From positions 1 through 28,115 of the forward strand of contig CALBTB010000014.1 in the NCBI GenBank assembly GCA_937967995.1: DNA of 28,115 nucleotides, in the 5' to 3' direction. Source of the DNA: an uncultured Gammaproteobacteria bacterium. GTDB taxonomy: Bacteria > Pseudomonadota > Gammaproteobacteria > UBA6429 > Thiohalophilaceae. The notes below the pieces were generated by a model. That model did no database searches. It saw only the letters and a list, made by a program, of their open reading frames with translations, and was not told the DNA's origin. Made by a program: the position numbers and the translations under genes. Below are positions 22,820 through 28,115 of this stretch, one piece after another; positions within the stretch are counted from its first letter, which is position 1; each line of letters starts with the position of its first letter.

Positions 22820-25800
22820 ATGCTTAGAAAATTCCTTTTACTAATGATTCTTATTACTGTGTCAGGCTGGGTGTATTACGAACAGTATCATATGCCACAA
22901 CCAGCGAGACAAGCAGCAGGACAATCTAATAACCAACTGCATTTGGTGCCAATTATTCCACAGGATAGAGGAATAAAAAATTTTGTTGACTTAGGAACAT
23001 TATCTGCATTTCCCAAAAAGTACCCTCGCCCAAAATCACAATGGTTAGAGAATGAAAAAGCAAGATATCAGATGCTCTTGTTACGAGAAAAATTTGACAC
23101 AATGGTAATACCATTTCAGGTATATCTAAACGGGTTTGACCGTCCAACACGTTCCCTGATGACCGCAGAACTCACCTACGCTATAGCAGATAAAACTGAT
23201 TACAAGTTACCTGATCCTTATTTACTCGCACGAGCCCTCGGCGAGGGAGAGCGAAAGTATCAATTAAATGAGATACAAGAATTAGCTGAAAAAATGGGGG
23301 TCAAACGAATTATTATGGCATTCGTTGGGCATGATAACAAACAGAAACTCCAAGTAGTTGTTCAAGAACTGTCAATAAATCAGCTAAATGATTCTGCAGT
23401 CAAAAATAATACTGCAGAAAGCAAATTGATAGTATCAACAATTAATGATGACACGCCTCCAGTCGAGGTTTTTCGTCAAGTATTACCAAAAATACTTGTT
23501 GAACTGAATATTAAAGGTGATTTTTCAAAAGCCAGGCATGCTAAATCTAGAGTGCGATCTGAAATCAAGTTGCCAGAAAATCCTATGGAAATATTTACGC
23601 GTAGCTCTAACAAACCAATACAAAACGCCTACTATTTTCAGCTTCTTGCCTATTTGACCCCTTTGTATGCTGAACGTACGCGCGAGCGGTTCATCGAAAA
23701 ATCCTTATTGGCAATCAATCAGATTAGTGCTTCTGCATCTGAATACCGTGCATTGAAAGCACGTGCTTATATGCTGCTGGGTCTGCGCCCTGCAGCTATC
23801 CACATACTGCGCAATTCGACCACAAGTGAAGAAAAAGCAATCCTTGCTGCATTAAACGGCAACCTGATTGAGTTAAAAGAATTAACGCCAACAATAAAGG
23901 CTCAAGTCCCCAGGATTCTAAGCAAAATGGATGAAAATCTAATAGCCGCTAATTACAGAAAAATTGTTGTGAAGACATCTGAGGATTATGTCAATAAGCT
24001 TAATCTTCCAGGTAACATCTGGCCCTTCCTTGCGGCACGTTCCATGACCGACTGGGATTCGTGGTCACAATACGATAATTTAAACTTGAAGCACTTGCTG
24101 GACATGGGTTTTCCGGTCAGAGATTTTACTGCAGAAAGTATTGTAAAAGGTGGTCAGGCCGTGGGTGATTTATCAAAACTTCGCTCTATGATCGATTCTT
24201 CAGTTAAAGAGCATATCAGCAAATTGATGGATAATAACCCAGAGAACTGGTGCTGTAATTCTGTATCGGGTTCGCTAGTCTATACGGACTACATAGATCT
24301 AATTGAAGGCATCGCCACTGATAATCTGTTTCGGCGGGCAAGATTCTTTATTACAAATCAGGGTAGTCCAGAACGAGCAAATACATATCTGGAAACTTTA
24401 GAAGGTATTTACAAAGGGCATCCCCGTTTTGCTCTGTATCATGGTATGACGAAGATGGAGCTATCTCGTCAAAAAAGAGGAGCCGAACGGGAGAGCTTGT
24501 TGAAGCAAGCATATCTGGATGCTTTTAATGCAACATTCTGGTCCAATGGGCAAACCAGAGTAGCAGCTGATGCCTTCTCACTTAGAGTAGAGCTTGGCCG
24601 CGATGACTTTGGCTATGCAGACAATCCATATGTAACAGATTATCCCTTCAAGCCGTTTTACCCGGTATGGCAAGCACCGGGCCTACCTGAAAGGATAGCG
24701 AATAATTCTTTAAGGGCATTGAAAAATTCGACATATCATTTTCAACCGGTACGAGACCTTGCATCTTCATACTCAAATAATCAAGAGCAACTGGATAAGG
24801 TTATCGGCTCCATCAAGAATAGGTTTTCTGGTAATGCTGAATACGTCGAATTCATGGCCGAAATTAGTATGAAAAGGGGAAATACACGAGAGGCAGAGAG
24901 TTATTACAGAGAGGGAATTGCGTTATCACCAGAACACTGGGATTATTACAGCAAGTTGGGCTCATATCTAGTACGCAACGCAAGGATTGATGAGGCTTTT
25001 GAGCTTTATAAGCTATGGCCTGGTTTCGAAGAAGATTCTCCACTACATAGAGTAGCCCGATCTAACAGTGCATATGAAGCCGGTAGCCAATTTTTCTGGA
25101 GCGGACATTTAGAGTATGCGCGTCTTTTTTATCGTATAGCAGCAAAGCTTGATACAGGCTCTGCTGCTAGTATGGCGAGTGCGATACGACTTCATATTTT
25201 ACAGGGTGAGTATGATCTTGCCTTGCAAGGCAGTTTACAACGTGCCAGAAGATATAATTCATCATATGCTTACAGAGATTATTTTGGCTTATTGCATGTT
25301 ACTGGTAAATCAGATCAGGCATGGAATGGATTTAATGTAATTGTTAATCGACAAAACACCCCACATGTCTGGGAAACCGCATTGACTGGGCATCGCCTAA
25401 AATCAGTAAATCAATCAGATATTACAGCATGGGTCAAACAATATAAGCACCTGGTTTCTGAAAGGGGGGCCAGTTACGCGGCTATGTACTTATTACGGGC
25501 AAACGTTGTTGACCGCGTTCCGTCCGAACAGCTCGTCGAGGCTATTCAGGGAATCGAAAAGCCGATTTGGAAAATGGTTGGCGGCCACAAACATGTATAT
25601 CGCGAGTCAGCCGATAGTACAAATAAAAATGTTTTGGGACCTAGACTCAGTATTACCCGTGGGGTAATACCTTTAGGGTCTTATCAAAAGTACGATAGGA
25701 AAAGGGTAAAATCGGCGCTTGTATATTTTGCCGAAGCTTATCGTGCAATTCGTCTCGGCAATTTCAAAGATGCGGCACAACTTCTTGATGAAGCAACTAG

Positions 25801-26377
25801 CCTTTATAATACAGCAGATCATGAATTTGGCCATTTACTACCTTATTATGCATATGCTGCCTCGCGTGCTAGTGACACAAAAGGGATTGAAAAATTATTA
25901 AAAACATTTGACCATAAAAAAATCCAGAGTTTTGACTATCAACTTGCTCGAGCAGTATTGACTGGATTAAAGGGCGACTATGCTAATTCATTAAAACATC
26001 TGGAGTTGGCTCAGTATCGGAGAAATCATACGGAGGATCGCCCATTATTTACAGAATATCAGTATGCAGAAGTTATTGAACTACTATTTGAGGCGACCAA
26101 TAATCCCCTTTATAAAAAACGACTTGTTGAATGGTCAGACAAGGTTCGCCAATTTTTTCCATGGTATTCATGGCCATACACAATGTTGGCTAAATATTCC
26201 GACAACCCTGAACAGCGTATGATGTCTATTGCGATGGGTTATTATCTGGACAAGGACTCTTATCGTTTAAAGGGTATATCTGAAGCCACGATAAAAGATG
26301 CCAGGGATAAATTTGAAAATTTAAATCCGTTCAATCCGATGAATAGTTTGGGGCAAGGGCAGAAGGATTCAATTTAA
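22820..26377 (+). CDS. Very large membrane-anchored, repeat-helical (TPR-like) protein of unknown function
   Basis: The product is 1185 residues. An N-terminal signal anchor (F-L-L-L-M-I-L-I-T-V-S-G-W-V-Y-Y, residues 5-20) is followed by a periplasmic-type body. Residues about 75-190 look like a globular alpha/beta domain (I-A-D-K-T-D-Y, then G-V-K-R-I-I-M-A-F-V-G-H), a little like TolB-N modules. The rest is helix pairs of TPR type, clearest around 640-760 (A-E-S-Y-Y-R-E-G-I-A-L-S-P-E-H-W-D-Y-Y, then A-R-L-F-Y-R-I-A-A-K-L) and 980-1100 (Y-F-A-E-A-Y-R-A-I-R-L-G-N-F). I do not recognise the family. The gene is visibly richer in A+T than its neighbours and uses many AGA, ATA and AAT codons, suggesting foreign origin. 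Its ribosome site (GGGATT) is weak. It is flanked by copies of a non-coding repeat. Confidence 0.75.
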   Translation: MLRKFLLLMILITVSGWVYYEQYHMPQPARQAAGQSNNQLHLVPIIPQDRGIKNFVDLGTLSAFPKKYPRPKSQWLENEKARYQMLLLREKFDTMVIPFQVYLNGFDRPTRSLMTAELTYAIADKTDYKLPDPYLLARALGEGERKYQLNEIQELAEKMGVKRIIMAFVGHDNKQKLQVVVQELSINQLNDSAVKNNTAESKLIVSTINDDTPPVEVFRQVLPKILVELNIKGDFSKARHAKSRVRSEIKLPENPMEIFTRSSNKPIQNAYYFQLLAYLTPLYAERTRERFIEKSLLAINQISASASEYRALKARAYMLLGLRPAAIHILRNSTTSEEKAILAALNGNLIELKELTPTIKAQVPRILSKMDENLIAANYRKIVVKTSEDYVNKLNLPGNIWPFLAARSMTDWDSWSQYDNLNLKHLLDMGFPVRDFTAESIVKGGQAVGDLSKLRSMIDSSVKEHISKLMDNNPENWCCNSVSGSLVYTDYIDLIEGIATDNLFRRARFFITNQGSPERANTYLETLEGIYKGHPRFALYHGMTKMELSRQKRGAERESLLKQAYLDAFNATFWSNGQTRVAADAFSLRVELGRDDFGYADNPYVTDYPFKPFYPVWQAPGLPERIANNSLRALKNSTYHFQPVRDLASSYSNNQEQLDKVIGSIKNRFSGNAEYVEFMAEISMKRGNTREAESYYREGIALSPEHWDYYSKLGSYLVRNARIDEAFELYKLWPGFEEDSPLHRVARSNSAYEAGSQFFWSGHLEYARLFYRIAAKLDTGSAASMASAIRLHILQGEYDLALQGSLQRARRYNSSYAYRDYFGLLHVTGKSDQAWNGFNVIVNRQNTPHVWETALTGHRLKSVNQSDITAWVKQYKHLVSERGASYAAMYLLRANVVDRVPSEQLVEAIQGIEKPIWKMVGGHKHVYRESADSTNKNVLGPRLSITRGVIPLGSYQKYDRKRVKSALVYFAEAYRAIRLGNFKDAAQLLDEATSLYNTADHEFGHLLPYYAYAASRASDTKGIEKLLKTFDHKKIQSFDYQLARAVLTGLKGDYANSLKHLELAQYRRNHTEDRPLFTEYQYAEVIELLFEATNNPLYKKRLVEWSDKVRQFFPWYSWPYTMLAKYSDNPEQRMMSIAMGYYLDKDSYRLKGISEATIKDARDKFENLNPFNPMNSLGQGQKDSI

Positions 26378-26420
26378 TCTACAACAGTACAGAGAGTATT
26401 AACCTCGTATTCGGCACCGG

Positions 26421-26510
26421 AACGTTATCACAAAAGCAAGGCAAAGAATAGCGGCGGTCTGGTAACTCAGTGGTCCATGAATTCGAATGTCTGCTTATCT
26501 TAATGTTACT
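26421..26510. repeat. Right copy of the diverged non-coding repeat
   Basis: The stretch at 26421-26464 (ACAAAAGCAAGGCAAAG and GGCGGTCTGGTA) matches 22576-22619 in direct orientation. The TTCGAATG-TCTG block follows at about 26482-26495. It begins 44 bases after the stop of the large TPR-like gene, so the two copies bracket that gene. Confidence 0.6.
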
Positions 26511-26522
26511 AACTACGTTAAC

Positions 26523-26543
26523 CTACCAGCTTCTAGCTGGTAG
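26523..26543. terminator. Hairpin downstream of the TPR-like gene
   Basis: CTACCAGCT (26523-26531) and AGCTGGTAG (26535-26543) form a perfect 9-bp stem with a 3-nt loop. Only a weak T-rich stretch follows, so terminator function is possible but not certain. The rest of the gap to the tRNA shows nothing else. Confidence 0.5.
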
Positions 26544-26605
26544 TAGCTATTTGAATGCTGAAAATATGGTTAGACGCACAAGTTCTAAGTAAAAATAAAC
26601 AATAG

Positions 26606-26946
26606 TGGTGGGCCCGGTAGGACTTGAACCTACGACCAAGGGATTCACGTTTTCTGAATTTTTCAATTCAGCGTGGACTATCTCATCATCCTCAACGCTA
26701 TAAGCTTGTTAGGATGCGGGACGCTTTAACCTGTGATTAAGGACGCTTTGATTATAATAATCAGTCCTCAGGTAGTCTCTGCACCTTCCGAAGGTGTACC
26801 TTCGACTTGGCTCAGGGTTGCCATCAGTCCCATTGTGATAACGGCTGCTAAGGGTTCCCTGAATTCATCCCGTTCATCACATTGTTTTCACAATGTGCGC
26901 ACCATTTTGATGAGTCCCCTGCTCTAACCAACTGAGCTACAGGCCC
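26606..26946 (-). tRNA. ileX: Intron-containing tRNA with anticodon CAT, probably tRNA-Ile2
   Basis: On the reverse strand the 5' exon (26946 down to 26910, 37 nt) holds the acceptor strand GGGCCTG, the D arm G-C-T-C/G-A-G-C and the anticodon stem 5' side GGGGA with loop C-T-C-A-T. The 3' exon (26645 to 26606, 40 nt) begins AA and supplies TCCCT, the variable loop, the T arm with GGTTCAAGTCC and the acceptor CGGGCCC, discriminator A and encoded CCA. Joined, they give a 77-nt cloverleaf with only one G-T wobble in the acceptor stem. The CAT anticodon could be Met or lysidine-modified Ile2. The C-T-T-G-G-T-C variable region and the place just downstream of rpoD, as for ileX near rpoD in E. coli, favour Ile2 reading AUA. 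The exons are separated by a group I intron, listed separately. Confidence 0.9.
26646..26909 (-). ncRNA. Group I self-splicing intron in the tRNA anticodon loop
   Basis: A 264-nt insert lies after U36 of the tRNA anticodon and ends in G, the rule for group I introns. Reading the reverse strand, the exon end CAU can pair with an internal guide GUG (complement of 26900-26902), giving the required U-G at the splice site. A P2 hairpin CACATTG/CAATGTG follows. The conserved core is seen in order: Q, C-C-T-G-A-G-C-C-A-A-G (26806-26816); R, G-T-G-C-A-G-A-G-A-C-T-A (26773-26784); S, G-A-G-A-T-A-G-T-C-C (26675-26684). A P9-type hairpin CTGAATT/AATTCAG then leads to the 3' end. The closest parallel known to me is the Azoarcus tRNA-Ile(CAU) intron (IC3, about 205 nt). 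No protein is encoded inside. Confidence 0.92.
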
Positions 26947-26951
26947 GGAAA

Positions 26952-26964
26952 GACGCGCATTCTA
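26952..26964 (-). promoter_or_regulatory. Candidate promoter -10 and GC discriminator of the tRNA gene
   Basis: On the reverse strand TAGAAT (26959-26964) is followed by GCGCGTC, a -10 box with a G+C-rich discriminator as expected for stringently controlled stable-RNA promoters, about 13 nt before the tRNA 5' end. The -35 element is poor and I do not assign it. Confidence 0.5.
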
Positions 26965-27061
26965 TCAAGCTTTCAGGAAAATTGTTACTTGTTGGACATT
27001 GGTTTACATTAGTCGTATAAAGGATTATGATTAATTTCATAGCCATAATTGAGACAGTGAA

Positions 27062-27424
27062 ATGAAGTGCCTGAACTGCGGAAAAAGTTTGACGGGTCGT
27101 CAAAGGAAATACTGCTCCAGAGACTGCAAAAACCAAGATTATAACCAGACCTATCAGTCATACCTGGCTCAGCAAAAAAGGGGCAGAGAAAGAAAATTAG
27201 AACTAATTAAGTTAAAAGGAAATCGGTGTGAGAAATGTGGCTATTCAAAAAATCATGCGGCGCTTGAATTTCATCATATCATCCCGAATGAAAAATCTTT
27301 TCAACTCGATCTACGTTCGCTGTCAAACCGGCGGTGGGAAGTGATCCTGAAGGAAGTAAAAAAATGCCAGCTTTTATGTTCTAATTGCCACGCGGAAATG
27401 CACAATCCGGATTGTTTTTACTAA
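27062..27424 (+). CDS. HNH endonuclease with N-terminal zinc knuckle
   Basis: The product is 120 residues. The N-terminal C3-x2-C6 and C18-x3-C22 set forms a small treble-clef zinc finger (K-Y-C-S-R-D-C). The C-terminal half is a classic HNH nuclease: C56-E-K-C59-G, then L-E-F-H71-H72-I-I-P, then L-C106-S-N-C109-H110 and H114. H71/H72 are the metal/general-base pair, with the four cysteines binding structural zinc. The linker is very basic. The gene starts 115 bp upstream of the intron-bearing tRNA and on the other strand, and its stop merges with the terminator shared with rpoD. Free-standing HNH proteins of this sort are common as mobile nucleases, and a link with the neighbouring intron is inference. 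The Shine-Dalgarno sequence is weak. Confidence 0.85.
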   Translation: MKCLNCGKSLTGRQRKYCSRDCKNQDYNQTYQSYLAQQKRGRERKLELIKLKGNRCEKCGYSKNHAALEFHHIIPNEKSFQLDLRSLSNRRWEVILKEVKKCQLLCSNCHAEMHNPDCFY

Positions 27425-27448
27425 AAAGGGCGCTTGCGCGCCCTTTTT
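27423..27448. terminator. Bidirectional terminator between HNH gene and rpoD
   Basis: AAAAAGGGCGC (27423-27433) and GCGCCCTTTTT (27438-27448) form a perfect 11-bp stem around TTGC, with A and T tracts on both flanks. It ends the HNH gene (whose stop is 27422-27424) and the convergent rpoD (stop 27450-27452). Confidence 0.93.
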
Positions 27449-27449
27449 A

Positions 27450-28115
<666 letters not shown>

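Noticed and set aside
22576..26510. The two repeats as a CRISPR array or integron attC sites
   Set aside because: Only two diverged copies 3.8 kb apart are seen, with no spacers and no recognisable attC core pair or integrase.
26641..26909. Two tRNA fragments as a tRNA pseudogene or disrupted by a plain insertion
   Set aside because: Exon halves are intact and complementary, the boundary bases follow group I rules, and the core motifs are conserved.
26733..26927. Forward-strand open frame of 64 codons across the tRNA insert
   Set aside because: It lies antisense to the intron core and the 5' exon, has no ribosome site, and its sequence is fully explained by the RNA structure.

Overview
The window looks like a chromosomal segment from a sulfur-oxidising gammaproteobacterium. 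CyaY, BtuB, OxyR, MscL and RpoD all have gammaproteobacterial character. The window opens inside the 3' end of what reads as soxZ and carries a fused three-haem SoxX-SoxA cytochrome at 14.6-15.9 kb. Most genes are of roughly balanced base composition with good Shine-Dalgarno sites. The exception is a clearly A+T-richer stretch at about 22.5-26.6 kb.

Layout. (1) 1-3.4 kb: soxZ tail and a strong terminator, then a forward run of cyaY (frataxin), an alpha/beta-hydrolase carboxylesterase, a DsrE-family protein and a secreted DUF255 thioredoxin-fold protein. (2) 3.4-6.5 kb: a large reverse-strand protein with a possible PilZ-type C-terminus, a solitary PhnD-type periplasmic binding protein and a small DUF2892 membrane protein. 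(3) 6.6-9.4 kb: a cobalamin riboswitch controlling btuB, then mscL. (4) 9.4-13.1 kb: a reverse-strand operon of dihaem cytochrome c peroxidase, Tat-exported metallophosphoesterase and small cytochrome c. It is divergent from oxyR, and three TTAG-N7-CTAA dyads lie in the shared upstream region. (5) 13.1-19.4 kb: a dicarboxylate/amino-acid symporter, the SoxXA fusion, an outer-membrane beta-barrel, a Na/phosphate cotransporter with a PhoU-like tail and a DUF21 (CNNM-type) membrane protein. (6) 19.4-22.3 kb: a CadC-like membrane regulator with TPRs, divergent from a periplasmic thioredoxin-like protein. (7) 22.3-26.6 kb: a remnant of a zinc-dependent quinone oxidoreductase behind an intact operator-like palindrome, then an A+T-rich 1185-residue anchored TPR-type protein bracketed by two diverged copies of a non-coding repeat. 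(8) 26.6-28.1 kb: a reverse-strand tRNA with anticodon CAT (probably tRNA-Ile2) split by a 264-nt group I intron, an HNH nuclease gene beside it, and the 3' two-thirds region of rpoD running off the window.

Themes. The window combines sulfur oxidation (soxZ, soxXA, DsrE-like, thioredoxin-like proteins) with periplasmic cytochrome and peroxide metabolism under probable OxyR control. The most striking element is the self-splicing intron in the tRNA anticodon loop. It has recognisable Q, R and S core motifs, a CAU/GUG splice-site pairing like that of the Azoarcus tRNA-Ile(CAU) intron, and an HNH endonuclease gene 115 bp away.
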